From NCBI GenBank assembly GCA_020444045.1, contig JAHLLS010000039.1, forward strand, positions 1 through 32,048: a stretch of DNA of 32,048 nucleotides, read 5' to 3'. Positions 1 through 8,734 of this stretch are shown here, piece by piece; position 1 is the stretch's first letter, and the number at the start of each line of letters is the position of its first letter. The notes below the pieces were generated by a model. It was not told the origin of the DNA and did not search any database. It saw nothing but the letters and a program-made list of their open reading frames with translations. Position numbers and translations under genes: made by a program. This DNA comes from Deltaproteobacteria bacterium. GTDB lineage: Bacteria; Desulfobacterota; Desulfobacteria; Desulfobacterales; UBA5852.

Positions 1-2
1 CC

Positions 3-56
3 AAGGAAATCCAGAAAAACACCATCGCCAGTGCCCTGATCGGTAAATTGAAATAG
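3..56 (+). CDS. 3' end of an unidentified gene (partial)
   Basis: An open frame enters from the left edge and ends at TAG 54-56, encoding a short tail that finishes IASALIGKLK. Only 17 codons are visible, so the product cannot be identified. The frame is supported only by being open to the edge and by the hairpin that follows it. It could be a chance open frame. Confidence 0.35.
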   Translation, partial: KEIQKNTIASALIGKLK

Positions 57-74
57 CTTCGGGGAATTCACCAC

Positions 75-107
75 GGCAGGTCGGCCCTCTCCTTGGACCG
101 ACCTGCC
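75..107 (+). terminator. 10-bp hairpin after the left-edge gene
   Basis: GGCAGGTCGG (75-84) pairs perfectly with CCGACCTGCC (98-107) across a 13-nt loop, 18 nt after the stop of the left-edge frame. No U-tract follows, so it is a plausible but non-canonical terminator or an mRNA 3'-end stabiliser. Confidence 0.35.
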
Positions 108-197
108 ATGTAACCTAAACAACAAATCGATTACGCACACCGCTATCGATCGTGAAAAATTTTAACAGAAAAACCGACTCACAGGGGAGGACAGGAC

Positions 198-524
198 ATG
201 CCGGATGTTATGGATATCGCTAAAAAAGCATTTCTGACAGGCATAGGCCTGGCGTTGACCGCCAAGGACGAAGCGGAAGAACTGGCCAAAGAGATCGAGA
301 ATAAATTGAACCTGAACGAAGAGGAAGGCAAAAAAATTCTCAAGGACATTCAAAACCGTTACGAGGACACCCAGAACAAGCTCGAGGAACGCGTCGAAAA
401 ATCCGTCAAAAAATTTCTGAAAAAGGCTGATATCGTCACCACGGACGAGCTGAAGGCCTTGAAGAAAGAAATCCGCGAGCTAAAGGAGTCGCTCAATAAA
501 TCCGCGAGCACTTCGGAAAACTGA
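198..524 (+). CDS. phasin-like small coiled-coil protein
   Basis: A 108-residue, highly charged, helical protein. The first ~22 residues include a hydrophobic stretch (AFLTGIGLALTA). The rest is Lys/Glu-rich with heptad-like spacing, as expected for a long amphipathic coiled coil, ending in a Ser-rich tail. This matches the layout of phasin-family proteins, which coat polyhydroxyalkanoate granules or act as envelope-associated coiled coils. The ATG at 198 has a strong Shine-Dalgarno (AGGGGAGG, about 183-190). The gene sits 137 bp upstream of an ABC1/UbiB kinase in the same direction, so co-transcription is likely. The phasin label rests on composition and layout only; no PHA synthase gene is in the window. 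Confidence 0.7.
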   Translation: MPDVMDIAKKAFLTGIGLALTAKDEAEELAKEIENKLNLNEEEGKKILKDIQNRYEDTQNKLEERVEKSVKKFLKKADIVTTDELKALKKEIRELKESLNKSASTSEN

Positions 525-661
525 TTCTGCCAAAACGGAAAGGCGTCCTGTCGAAGCCATCCTTCAGGCCATCCGCCCGTGGCCTGTTGTGCGCTCTCCC
601 TGACCATCCCCCCAGGAGGCACTGCCCGTAACCACAGCTCTACATCAACGGTGACAAGCGC

Positions 662-2359
662 ATGCTGAGTATCCGAAAAATCGGCGTTATCGGCCGCACC
701 TATCGCCATTTGAACCGCTACCGTCAAATCCTGACGGTCTTTTTCAAATATGGGTTCGGCGACCTGGTGGACCTGCTGAAAATCGATCAGTATATCGAAA
801 TCGGTTTACAGATGATTTCGCGGCACCGCCGGGAACGGCTGGAACGGATGACGCGCGCCGAGCGGGTGCGTCTGGCCATGGAAGAGTTGGGACCGACCTA
901 TGTCAAGCTTGGCCAGGTTCTCTCCACCCGCCCGGATCTTATACCGGTAGACTTTCTCCATGAGCTTGCCAAGCTGCAGGATGATGTCCCTCCGTTTCCG
1001 TTCGAGGACGTTCACCGCATCATCACCCGCGAGCTGGGGGATGCCCCGGATGCTATTTTTGAACAATTTGAAGAGTTCCCCGAGGCTTCGGCCTCCATCG
1101 GTCAGGTTCACCGGGCCGTACTGAAAGATGGCGATCAGGTGGCGGTCAAGGTCCAGCGACCGGGGATTCAAAAAACCATCGAAGTGGACCTTGAAATAAT
1201 GCTCCATCTGGCCACTCTGATGGAGCACCACATCGAAGAAATCGCCTTTTATCGTCCGATTAAAATCGTGGAGGAGTTTGCTAAAACACTGGAGCGAGAA
1301 CTCGATTACACCTTCGAATCCAGCCATATGGAACGCATGGCAGGCCATTTACTGAGCGACATGACCGTCTACGTTCCCAAGGTTTACCGTGAGTTTACCA
1401 CGCCGAAAGTTCTCACGGCCGAATTTATCGATGGGATTAAAATCTCTGAAATCAAACAGCTCGATGCCGCCGGGCTCGATCGTAGCGAAATCACCCGGCG
1501 GGGCGCCCACATCATGCTGCGGCAAGTCTTCGAGATTGGCTTTTTCCATGGCGATCCGCACCCCGGCAACATCTTCGTGCTGCCGGAAAACGTCATCTGC
1601 CTGTTGGATTTCGGCATGGTTGGGTCCGTCGACCGCCAGACCCGAGAAGATTTTGTGGAGCTGGTGGACGCCGTGGTGCACCGTCATGAAGCCCGCACGG
1701 CACAGGTGCTGCTCAAGCTCACCACCTGGGATGAGAAACCGGATATGCGGTCTTTCGAGAAAGATGTCGCCGATTTCATGGGGCGCCACCTTTACCGACC
1801 GCTCGAGGAAATTCACTTCGGCCGCCTGCTTCAGAACCTGTTGGAACTGGCGGCCCAAAACCGCCTGGTAATTCCGCCGGACATTTTCCTGATGATGAAA
1901 ACCCTGGCGGCCGTGGAAGGTGTGGCGCGCATGCTAGACCCCACCTTTGACATTTTTGCCACGGCCGCGCCCTTTGTAAAGCAAGTCAAGATCGCCCGTT
2001 TTCATCCCGAGCGGCTGACGGATGATTTTTTGCGGCTGAGCACCGAACTGCTCGAATTTCTCCAGCAGTTCCCCACCGAGCTGCTCGATATCACGCGCCA
2101 GGTCCGCCAGCAGAAGTTTGCCCTGCCCGTCGAGTTGAAGGGCCTGACGGCCATGCTGGAAACCCACGACCAGAGCAGCAATCGGGTTTCCTTTGCCATC
2201 ATCATCGCCGGCTTGATCGTCGGCAGTTCGATCATTGTCGTTGCCAACATCCCACCGCTATTCTACGGCATCTCCCTGATCGGTATCATCGTCTTCATTA
2301 CCGGCGCCGTCATGGGGCTTTGGCTGCTGGTGGCGATTATTAAAAAGGGCCGCCTCTGA
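662..2359 (+). CDS. ABC1/UbiB/AarF atypical kinase-like protein
   Basis: A 565-residue member of the ABC1/ADCK/UbiB family, the atypical kinase/ATPase proteins needed for isoprenoid quinone and lipid homeostasis. Family motifs are intact: KLGQ with following STRPD near residues 82-91, the Ala-rich-loop equivalent ASIGQVHRA, VAVKVQRPG, the catalytic-loop equivalent HGDPHPGN near 296-303, and DFG near 316. The C-terminus carries two hydrophobic segments (about 505-560) that should anchor it in the inner membrane, as in other UbiB proteins. An in-frame stop at 629 leaves ATG 662 as the first usable start; its ribosome-binding site is weak. Whether it serves menaquinone synthesis or lipid trafficking cannot be told from sequence. 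Confidence 0.93.
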   Translation: MLSIRKIGVIGRTYRHLNRYRQILTVFFKYGFGDLVDLLKIDQYIEIGLQMISRHRRERLERMTRAERVRLAMEELGPTYVKLGQVLSTRPDLIPVDFLHELAKLQDDVPPFPFEDVHRIITRELGDAPDAIFEQFEEFPEASASIGQVHRAVLKDGDQVAVKVQRPGIQKTIEVDLEIMLHLATLMEHHIEEIAFYRPIKIVEEFAKTLERELDYTFESSHMERMAGHLLSDMTVYVPKVYREFTTPKVLTAEFIDGIKISEIKQLDAAGLDRSEITRRGAHIMLRQVFEIGFFHGDPHPGNIFVLPENVICLLDFGMVGSVDRQTREDFVELVDAVVHRHEARTAQVLLKLTTWDEKPDMRSFEKDVADFMGRHLYRPLEEIHFGRLLQNLLELAAQNRLVIPPDIFLMMKTLAAVEGVARMLDPTFDIFATAAPFVKQVKIARFHPERLTDDFLRLSTELLEFLQQFPTELLDITRQVRQQKFALPVELKGLTAMLETHDQSSNRVSFAIIIAGLIVGSSIIVVANIPPLFYGISLIGIIVFITGAVMGLWLLVAIIKKGRL

Positions 2360-2466
2360 CCACCGGCCGGCGGCGATCGTTATACCCTCCCGGGATGTCA
2401 GCCGGCGGTCGGCCCGGCAGACCCCGACCCCCTTCCCAACATTTTCAACAAATTTGTTTAAGATTG

Positions 2467-2494
2467 TTGCTTTCCGTTACATTATTGTTATAAA
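2467..2494 (+). promoter_or_regulatory. candidate sigma-70 promoter of the NifA-like gene
   Basis: TTGCTT (2467-2472) and TATAAA (2489-2494) are separated by 16 bp in an AT-rich island inside an otherwise GC-rich spacer, about 80 bp before the NifA-like start codon. This would give a leader of roughly 75 nt. Confidence 0.5.
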
Positions 2495-2574
2495 CAACGC
2501 CCGTCGACGTGATCCGGCGTTGAGACACTTTTGGGCCGATGCCGGACCGTTTATTTCAAGGAGCCGCACGCATC

Positions 2575-4098
2575 ATGAAAAAAATAGAAGAAGCCTCATT
2601 TTTCTACGAAATCAGCGAAACCCTGAACGAACACCTCGAGCTGAAAAAATCCCTCTACAAAGTGCTCGATATCCTGTCCAGTTCCCTTGACATGGCACGC
2701 GGCACGATCACGCTGCTGGACCCGGTGCGTAACGAGATCCGCATCGAAGTGGCCCATGGCATCACCCAGCGTGCCATGCAGCGCGTCACCTATAAACTGG
2801 GAGAGGGGATCACCGGCGGCGTCATTCAATCCGGCAAGGCCGTCTCCATTCCCAAAATCAGCGAGGAGCCTAAATTCCTCAACCGCACGGTGTCCCGCCG
2901 AGCCAACAAGGACCTCGACCTGTCCTTTATCTGCGTCCCCATCAAAAAAGGCCGACAGGTCATCGGCGCCCTGAGCGTTGACAAACCATTTGAGGCCACG
3001 TACTCGCTCAAAAAAGCGGAAAAGCTCCTGGCCGTCGTCGCCACCATGGTGGCGCGCCATGTGATCAACCTGGAAACCATCCGCCTGGAAAAACAGACGC
3101 TGAGGGAAGAAAATCGGAGACTCCTGCAGGAACTGGAAAACAAGTACCGCATTACCAATATTGTCGGCAACAGCAACAAGATGCGGGAGGTCTTCCAGAT
3201 GGTCTCCCAGGTATCCAAAAGCAATGCCACCGTCCTGATCCGCGGTGAAAGCGGCACCGGCAAGGAACTGGTGGCCAATTCCGTACATTACAACAGCCAT
3301 CGCGCCCAACAGCCCTTTATCAAGATCAACTGCGCCGCAATTCCGGCCAATTTGATCGAAAGCGAACTCTTTGGTCACGAAAAAGGGGCCTTTACCGGCG
3401 CCATCAACCAGAAGCTGGGCAAGTTCGAACTGGCCAACCGGGGCACGCTTTTCCTCGATGAAATCGGATCCATCGGGCTGGACGTGCAGGTCAACCTGCT
3501 GAGGGTCCTGCAGGAACGGGAATTCGAACGCGTCGGTGGTCAACGGACCATCAAGGTGGACGTACGCATTATCGCCGCCACCAACAAAAACCTGGAAAAG
3601 GCCGTGGAAGACGGCACCTTCGGGGGCGATCTCTACTATCGTCTCAATGTCTTTCCCATTTACATGCCGCCCCTGCGGGAGCGTAAAACCGACATCCTGC
3701 TGCTGGCCGATTTTTTTCTCGAAAAATACGCCCAGGAAAACAATAAGGATATTCGCCGTTTTTCCACCCCGGCCATCGACATGCTGATGGCCTACCACTG
3801 GCCCGGGAATGTGCGTGAACTGGAAAACTGTATCGAGCGGGCCGTTCTGCTGTGTGAGGAAGGCGTGATCCACAGCTACCACCTGCCGCCAACCCTGCAG
3901 ACCGGGGCGGAGTCCGATACCCTGCCGGCCCTGTCATTGGAGGAGGCCGTTGCCAATCTGGAGCGGGAAATGCTCATCGATGCCCTTAAAAACGCAAGGG
4001 GCAACATCACCCAGGCCGCCGGGATCCTGAAGACGACCGTGCGCAAATTCGCCTACAAAGCACAAAAATACGGTGTAAGCTACAAACACTACCGCTGA
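2575..4098 (+). CDS. NifA-like sigma-54-dependent transcriptional activator (GAF-AAA+-HTH)
   Basis: A 507-residue enhancer-binding protein that activates RNA polymerase carrying sigma-54. An N-terminal GAF sensor domain (about 20-165) is followed by a short coiled linker, an AAA+ domain with Walker A GESGTGKE (about 224-231), the sigma-54-contacting GAFTGA loop at 271-276, FLDEIG Walker B and LRERK, and a C-terminal Fis-type HTH (about 470-507). The GAF domain and the YGVSYKHYR-type tail resemble NifA of deltaproteobacteria, so nitrogen regulation is plausible, but no nif genes are nearby. ATG 2575 is preferred because AAGGAG (2558-2563) precedes it by 11 nt; an upstream in-frame ATG at 2539 lacks such a site. 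Confidence 0.9.
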   Translation: MKKIEEASFFYEISETLNEHLELKKSLYKVLDILSSSLDMARGTITLLDPVRNEIRIEVAHGITQRAMQRVTYKLGEGITGGVIQSGKAVSIPKISEEPKFLNRTVSRRANKDLDLSFICVPIKKGRQVIGALSVDKPFEATYSLKKAEKLLAVVATMVARHVINLETIRLEKQTLREENRRLLQELENKYRITNIVGNSNKMREVFQMVSQVSKSNATVLIRGESGTGKELVANSVHYNSHRAQQPFIKINCAAIPANLIESELFGHEKGAFTGAINQKLGKFELANRGTLFLDEIGSIGLDVQVNLLRVLQEREFERVGGQRTIKVDVRIIAATNKNLEKAVEDGTFGGDLYYRLNVFPIYMPPLRERKTDILLLADFFLEKYAQENNKDIRRFSTPAIDMLMAYHWPGNVRELENCIERAVLLCEEGVIHSYHLPPTLQTGAESDTLPALSLEEAVANLEREMLIDALKNARGNITQAAGILKTTVRKFAYKAQKYGVSYKHYR

Positions 4099-4169
4099 CC
4101 CCACCGGTCACACCCTTTTGGGCCCATACTTGTATGGTTTTAAGCCCAACAACAAGGATCGATTGACTT

Positions 4170-5000
4170 ATGACGATCATTCAAGCTTTGGTGCTCGGAA
4201 TCGTCCAGGGACTGACGGAATTTTTACCCATCAGCAGTTCCGGGCATCTCGTTCTGGTGCAACACCTATACGGGTTGCGCGAAGCCGAACTGTCTTTCGA
4301 CGTCAGTGTCCATGTCGGCACCCTGGCGGCGGTCATTCTTTATTTTCGCCAGGATATCCTGGACATTCTCGGGGGCCTGATGCGGGCCCTCTTGGGGATC
4401 CTCTCGCATGGAACCACCCGTGACAGCGATCGCCCTCGCGTTCGTCTGGCCGGTCTGATTGTCCTGGGCTCCGTCCCCACCGCCGCCATTGGACTGGCGC
4501 TGCACGAGATTGCTGACCGCCTCTTCGCATCGCCCTTGATTACCGGCGCCATGCTGCTCCTGACCGGTGTCCTCCTTTTCGCGACCCGCCCCAATCGTCA
4601 TCCCCGCACCGACGCCGGGCGACCCCTCGAAGCCCTTACCATCAAGGACGCCCTGGTCATCGGACTGGTGCAGGGACTGGCGGTCATGCCAGGCATTTCC
4701 CGTTCCGGGTCCACCATTGCCGTGGGTATTTTGACAGGTATCCGCCATGAAACCGCCGCCCGCTTTTCATTCCTGCTGTCCATTCCGGCCGTTGCCGGTG
4801 CGGCCCTGCTGGTGTTGAAAGACGCTCTTGGACAGGGCGGTGTTCATCTGCCGACCTGCCTGTTGGGCGGCCTGACCGCCATGGTGGTCGGTTATGCTGC
4901 TTTAGCGCTGCTTGTATTTCTAGTGCAGAAAGGCCGCCTCTATTTGTTTGCCCCCTATTGCTGGGTGGTCGGGTGCATCGCCATCGCCGCCAGCCTGTGA
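4170..5000 (+). CDS. uppP: undecaprenyl-diphosphatase (UppP/BacA)
   Basis: A 276-residue polytopic inner-membrane protein that removes a phosphate from undecaprenyl pyrophosphate, recycling the lipid carrier for peptidoglycan and other wall polymers. Both family signatures are present: QGLTEFLPISSSGH (residues 13-26, including the QxxxE motif) and PGISRSGST (about 174-182). Length is standard for BacA/UppP. AAGGA at 4154-4158 lies 11 nt before ATG 4170. It follows the NifA-like gene after 71 bp and precedes an MFS exporter. Confidence 0.97.
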   Translation: MTIIQALVLGIVQGLTEFLPISSSGHLVLVQHLYGLREAELSFDVSVHVGTLAAVILYFRQDILDILGGLMRALLGILSHGTTRDSDRPRVRLAGLIVLGSVPTAAIGLALHEIADRLFASPLITGAMLLLTGVLLFATRPNRHPRTDAGRPLEALTIKDALVIGLVQGLAVMPGISRSGSTIAVGILTGIRHETAARFSFLLSIPAVAGAALLVLKDALGQGGVHLPTCLLGGLTAMVVGYAALALLVFLVQKGRLYLFAPYCWVVGCIAIAASL

Positions 5001-5026
5001 GCATCTCATACCGATAGTGACGACGC

Positions 5027-5047
5027 CGCAGGCGGCTTGTGCCTGCG
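5027..5047. other. 7-bp stem-loop between uppP and the MFS gene
   Basis: CGCAGGC (5027-5033) pairs with GCCTGCG (5041-5047) over a 7-nt loop, 26 nt after the uppP stop. There is no U-tract, so it is either a weak terminator or an mRNA processing/stability hairpin. Confidence 0.35.
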
Positions 5048-5088
5048 CCAGTCAGGTGGTATGACCGGGCCGAATTGGATATCCGACC

Positions 5089-6297
5089 ATGAATTCCCAG
5101 GAAATCAAAACCTTCTGCATCCTCTTTTTTGCCGTTTTAACCGCCCTCACCGGCGTCGGCATCGTTGTGCCGCTGCTGCCGGTCTATGCCCGGGACATCG
5201 GCGCCAGCGGGTTCTATATCGGCATGATTTTCGGCATTTTCTCCATCTCCCGGACCGCCTTCATCCCCTATTTCGGGCGGTCCTCCGATCGTCGCGGGCG
5301 CAAACCGTTCATCCTCGGTGGGCTGCTGGGATATGCCGCAGTGGCGGTAGCCCTTTACCACACCACCAACGTCACGATGCTCATCAGCATCCGTTTTGTT
5401 CAGGGCATTTTTTCCGCCATGATGATGCCGGTGCTTCAGGCGTACGTCGGTGACATCACGCCGGACGGACGGGAGGGCCTCACCATGGGCATTTTCAACC
5501 TCGCGACCTTTGTCGGATTGGGCATGGGCCCGCTGCTTGGCGGTGTGATCAGCGATCACTGGAACCTGCAAACCGCCTTTGCCAGTATGGGAGCGCTCGC
5601 GTTGGCCGGTTTTCTACTGAGCCTGCTGGGACTTCCTCCGACAAAGCATGAAAAGGCCTTCCGCAACTACACCGCTCCCACGGCCTGGCGATACCTGCTG
5701 GGCCATCGGGAAATTCTCGGGCTGTTCACCTTTCGTTTGGCCTACACCACCTGTATTGGTGTCATCTGGGGATTTTTACCAATTTTCGCCGACCAGTCGC
5801 TGCACCTCAGTCGGTCCGCCATTGGCGCCCTTATCATGACTGGCGTCATGGTCAGCGGCATTATGCACGTTCCCATGGGCTACCTGGCCGACCGGGTGCG
5901 CAAACCCATCATGGTGGCTGTAGGCGGCGTCCTTGCCGGCACCGGTGTTCTGACCTTCATCTGGAACCAGACCCTGACCGGCATGCTGGTGAGCAGCGGG
6001 CTGTTCGGCCTGGGCGGCGGCATCGCCATGCCGGCCCTGATGGGAATGGCGGTGATCAAAGGCACCCAAGTGGGAGCGATGGGCGCCCTCATGGCCCTTC
6101 TGACCTTGGGTCACAGCCTCGGCATGATGACGGGTGCCCTTATGGCCGGATTGCTCATGGACCAGCTGCAGCTCGAATGGGCTTTTCCTTTCGCCGCCGC
6201 CGTTATGCTGCTCGGTGTCGTCGGTTTCTGGTGTTGGTCCGGCGGAGCAAGCGCTTTTCCTGACACCCATGATCACCCGGCGGCATATCGCCGTTGA
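5089..6297 (+). CDS. major facilitator superfamily transporter (DHA1-like)
   Basis: A 402-residue protein with about twelve hydrophobic helices. The MFS motif A between helices 2 and 3 is visible as GRSSDRRGRKP (about residues 64-74), and the first helix carries GIVVPLLPVYARDIGASG, typical of proton-driven drug or metabolite exporters of the TetA/DHA1 type. A second MFS-type cytoplasmic loop, YLADRVRKPIM, lies in the middle of the protein as expected for the duplicated fold. The substrate cannot be deduced. The start at 5089 lacks a clear Shine-Dalgarno but gives a natural N-terminus just before helix 1. Confidence 0.9.
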   Translation: MNSQEIKTFCILFFAVLTALTGVGIVVPLLPVYARDIGASGFYIGMIFGIFSISRTAFIPYFGRSSDRRGRKPFILGGLLGYAAVAVALYHTTNVTMLISIRFVQGIFSAMMMPVLQAYVGDITPDGREGLTMGIFNLATFVGLGMGPLLGGVISDHWNLQTAFASMGALALAGFLLSLLGLPPTKHEKAFRNYTAPTAWRYLLGHREILGLFTFRLAYTTCIGVIWGFLPIFADQSLHLSRSAIGALIMTGVMVSGIMHVPMGYLADRVRKPIMVAVGGVLAGTGVLTFIWNQTLTGMLVSSGLFGLGGGIAMPALMGMAVIKGTQVGAMGALMALLTLGHSLGMMTGALMAGLLMDQLQLEWAFPFAAAVMLLGVVGFWCWSGGASAFPDTHDHPAAYRR

Positions 6298-6333
6298 GCC
6301 TGGCCCCGAAGCACAAAAGGCGAACGGATTGGT

Positions 6334-6361
6334 TTGACATTTTTAGAATTTGCTTTACATT
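6334..6361 (+). promoter_or_regulatory. candidate sigma-70 promoter upstream of dnaJ
   Basis: A perfect TTGACA (6334-6339) is followed after 16 bp by TACATT (6356-6361) in an AT-rich patch. Transcription from here would give dnaJ a leader of roughly 150 nt that includes the stem-loop at 6426-6464. Confidence 0.5.
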
Positions 6362-6425
6362 AACGCCACATTTCATGGTTTTCAGACGCCAGTAGACCTA
6401 TTTTTAGATTAGTGTGAAACCGCAG

Positions 6426-6464
6426 GGTCCCAAGGGCTTCCCACCGATACCGGTGGATGGGACC
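6426..6464 (+). other. two-part stem-loop in the dnaJ leader
   Basis: An outer stem GGTCCCA (6426-6432)/TGGGACC (6458-6464) encloses an inner stem CCACCG (6441-6446)/CGGTGG (6451-6456) with a 4-nt loop. It is followed directly by CTCCTCC, an anti-Shine-Dalgarno-like tract. No U-tract follows, so it is a leader structure rather than a terminator. A role in temperature- or translation-dependent control is only a guess. Confidence 0.45.
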
Positions 6465-6519
6465 TCCTCCGATAACATTGTCAAATCCAATGGGTTTTGA
6501 CCTAGCAGCGGGTTTATTC

Positions 6520-7629
6520 ATGAGCAACAAACGGGATTACTACGAAGTCCTCAATGCCGACCGAAATGCCAGTCAAACCGATCTTAAAAAAGCGTATCGC
6601 AAACTGGCCCTCCAATATCACCCCGACCGCAATCCAGGTGATGCGGCCGCCGAAGAAAAATTCAAGGAAGCGGCCGAAGCCTACGACGTGCTGTCCGACC
6701 CCAAAAAACGCGAATTATACGACCGCTTCGGTCACCAGGGGCTGGAAGGATCCGGATTTTCAGGGTTTTCCGGTTTCGAGGACATCTTTTCGAGCTTTGG
6801 CGACATATTTGAGGATTTTTTCGGTCTGGGTGGCGGACGCGGTTCCGGGAGCCAGCATCAGCGGGGCGCCGACCTGCGGTACGACCTTTCACTGAGCTTT
6901 CTGGAAGCCGCCTTCGGTGTGGAAAAAGAGCTGCCCCTCGAGAAAATGGACACCTGCCAGTCCTGCGAGGGCAATGGCTGTGAAGCCGGAACCCAGACGG
7001 AAACCTGCCAATTCTGTCGCGGCAGTGGTCAGATGTCCCGTAACCAGGGTTTCTTTACCGTGCGCACCACCTGCCCCCACTGCCGGGGCAACGGACAGAT
7101 GATACCCCATCCCTGCAAAGCGTGCAACGGAACGGGCCAGATTAAAACGCGCAAAACCGTTTCGGTTAAAATCCCGGCCGGGGTGGATACCGGCTCACGT
7201 TTACGGCTCACCAACGAGGGCGAAGCCGGCCGCCAGGGCGGACCCCGGGGCGATCTCTACGTGTTCATTCACGTCGAACCCCACGACTTTTTTGAACGCG
7301 ACAACACCGACGTCATCTGCCGGGTACCCCTTTCCTTTGTCCAGGCAGCTTTGGGTGACACCATCAGCGTCCCCACCCTGGACGGCGAAAAAAAGCTGCG
7401 CATCCCCAAAGGCACGCAGTACGGCGATGTCTTCCGTTTCAACGGCGAGGGCATTGCCTCTCTGCGCACCGGGCGGCGCGGCGACCAGATTATCCAGGTC
7501 ATCATCAAAACACCCACAAGCTTGAACAAAAAACAGGAATCTCTTCTGAAGGAATTCGCCAAGCTGGAATCCGGCAAAATATCCAAACGCATTAAAAATA
7601 TTTTACGGGGAGAGTCGGTCGGCACCTGA
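6520..7629 (+). CDS. dnaJ: chaperone DnaJ (type I Hsp40)
   Basis: A 369-residue co-chaperone that delivers clients to DnaK and stimulates its ATPase. It has an N-terminal J-domain with HPD at residues 34-36, a Gly/Phe-rich linker (about 75-115), four CxxCxGxG zinc-binding repeats (about 146-207), and the two C-terminal beta-barrel substrate-binding domains. The complete zinc module makes it DnaJ rather than CbpA. The start is set at ATG 6520 (MSNKRDYYEVL), where the family begins; an in-frame ATG at 6457 would add 21 unlikely residues. No grpE or dnaK is adjacent. The ribosome-binding site is weak. Confidence 0.95.
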   Translation: MSNKRDYYEVLNADRNASQTDLKKAYRKLALQYHPDRNPGDAAAEEKFKEAAEAYDVLSDPKKRELYDRFGHQGLEGSGFSGFSGFEDIFSSFGDIFEDFFGLGGGRGSGSQHQRGADLRYDLSLSFLEAAFGVEKELPLEKMDTCQSCEGNGCEAGTQTETCQFCRGSGQMSRNQGFFTVRTTCPHCRGNGQMIPHPCKACNGTGQIKTRKTVSVKIPAGVDTGSRLRLTNEGEAGRQGGPRGDLYVFIHVEPHDFFERDNTDVICRVPLSFVQAALGDTISVPTLDGEKKLRIPKGTQYGDVFRFNGEGIASLRTGRRGDQIIQVIIKTPTSLNKKQESLLKEFAKLESGKISKRIKNILRGESVGT

Positions 7630-7660
7630 CCCGGCGGCCCTGTTCAAAGCCAGGTTAATT

Positions 7661-7682
7661 GGCGGCCCGCTGGCAGGCCGCC
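7661..7682. other. 7-bp GC stem-loop between dnaJ and queD
   Basis: GGCGGCC (7661-7667) pairs with GGCCGCC (7676-7682) over an 8-nt loop and ends 3 nt before the queD Shine-Dalgarno. Lacking a U-tract, it may modulate queD translation or mark the dnaJ mRNA end. Confidence 0.35.
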
Positions 7683-7696
7683 CTTAAGGATAGATT

Positions 7697-8071
7697 ATGT
7701 TTGAACTACGTGTCGTTACCCGCTTTGCCGCCGCCCACCGTTTGACCATGGTCGGGGCCAAATGTGAAAATCTGCACGGCCACAACTGGAAGATCGAAGT
7801 CTACGTGCAAGGGCAGTCCACCGATAAAGGCGGGGTGCTGGTGGATTTCGGCGTGATCAAACGCCACGTTCGGGAATTGATGGAAACGCTGGATCACAAA
7901 TTCCTCAATGAATTGGAATATTTCTCAGAAGGTACACCGCCGTCTTCGGAAAATATCGCCAGGTATCTAGCCGATACCCTGGCTGCCCGTATGGATCTTC
8001 CAGGAATTCGGGTTTCCCGGGTAACAGCCTGGGAATCCGACGACGCCTCCGCCACCTATTACCCGTCCTGA
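7697..8071 (+). CDS. queD: 6-carboxy-5,6,7,8-tetrahydropterin synthase (QueD)
   Basis: A 124-residue member of the 6-pyruvoyl-tetrahydropterin synthase fold. QueD converts dihydroneopterin triphosphate to 6-carboxytetrahydropterin in the preQ0/queuosine pathway. Zinc ligands are visible as H14, H27 and H29, and the catalytic cysteine is C23 in the CxxxHGH signature (CENLHGH) that marks QueD-type enzymes. DHKFLN near residue 65 fits the conserved DH of the family. AAGGA at 7686-7690 lies 6 nt before ATG 7697. No other que genes are in the window. It converges with pyrE, with only 15 bp between stops. Confidence 0.93.
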   Translation: MFELRVVTRFAAAHRLTMVGAKCENLHGHNWKIEVYVQGQSTDKGGVLVDFGVIKRHVRELMETLDHKFLNELEYFSEGTPPSSENIARYLADTLAARMDLPGIRVSRVTAWESDDASATYYPS

Positions 8072-8086
8072 TTCAACCCCATACCG

Positions 8087-8656
8087 TTAGGCCTGCTTGG
8101 TTTCGGCATGGGCCAGCAGGGCATCCCGCGTGATAATGGCAGTCACATCCGCCACATGGGCGCGGATATTCTCCAACCCCCCTTCCTGCCGATCCACCAG
8201 TATCACGGCTTTGACGACATCCAGCCCTTCCTCCCGGGCCCGTTCGATGGCCTTGATGGTCGACCCTCCGGTAGTGGCCACATCATCGATGATAGCCACG
8301 GGCTGCCCCGGATGGACATCCCCCTCCACCCAGCGAATGATGCCATGGTCCTTGCGGGTCTTGCGTATGGAAAAGGCTTGGATGGGCTGGTGGTTGAGCT
8401 CCGATGCAAAGGCCGTGGCCACGGCAATCGGATCGGCACCAAAGGTCAGGCCGCCCACCCCTCGAACCCCCAGCTCTTTGATGGCGTCAAACACCAGATG
8501 GCCGGTCAAAAACATGCCCCGCGGGCTCAGGGTCGTGGGCTTGCAATTGACATAAAACCGGCTGAGGCGACCGGAAACCAACTTGAAGGTTGGTTCCAGG
8601 CTGTACTGAAAGGATTTTTCACACAACAGCGCAATGAGCTCTTCTCTGTGGGTCAT
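8087..8656 (-). CDS. pyrE: orotate phosphoribosyltransferase
   Basis: A 189-residue cytosolic enzyme that joins orotate to PRPP to give OMP in de novo pyrimidine synthesis. The PRPP-binding signature VAIIDDVATTGGST is present, as are the FSIRKTRKDHG segment of the flexible-loop region and GLTFGADPIA. ATG 8656 is chosen because AGGA lies 8 nt upstream on the minus strand and it gives a normal N-terminus (MTHREELIALL); in-frame starts at 8665 and 8716 would only add residues unlike the family. The 250-bp upstream spacer to ftsE contains an intrinsic terminator-like structure on the same strand, which could attenuate pyrE. Confidence 0.95.
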   Translation of the reverse strand: MTHREELIALLCEKSFQYSLEPTFKLVSGRLSRFYVNCKPTTLSPRGMFLTGHLVFDAIKELGVRGVGGLTFGADPIAVATAFASELNHQPIQAFSIRKTRKDHGIIRWVEGDVHPGQPVAIIDDVATTGGSTIKAIERAREEGLDVVKAVILVDRQEGGLENIRAHVADVTAIITRDALLAHAETKQA

Positions 8657-8734
8657 GCCCGCCATCCTGTGGATTTGCACGGCGCCACAATGCGGCACAC
8701 CATCCCGCAGCAGCACACTTTTATGGTTAACCAG

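Noticed and set aside
2596..3882. A 428-codon minus-strand frame opposite the NifA-like gene
   Set aside because: It is a shadow of a gene with intact GAF, AAA+ and HTH motifs; no domain is seen in the antisense product.
4124..4137. Palindrome CCATAC-TT-GTATGG before uppP followed by TTTT, as a terminator
   Set aside because: The two-base loop is sterically too small and the stem is short and AT-rich; too weak to list as a terminator.
7631..7696. A preQ1 riboswitch in front of queD
   Set aside because: The 68-bp spacer shows only a GC-rich hairpin; the short A-rich preQ1 aptamer pattern is not there.
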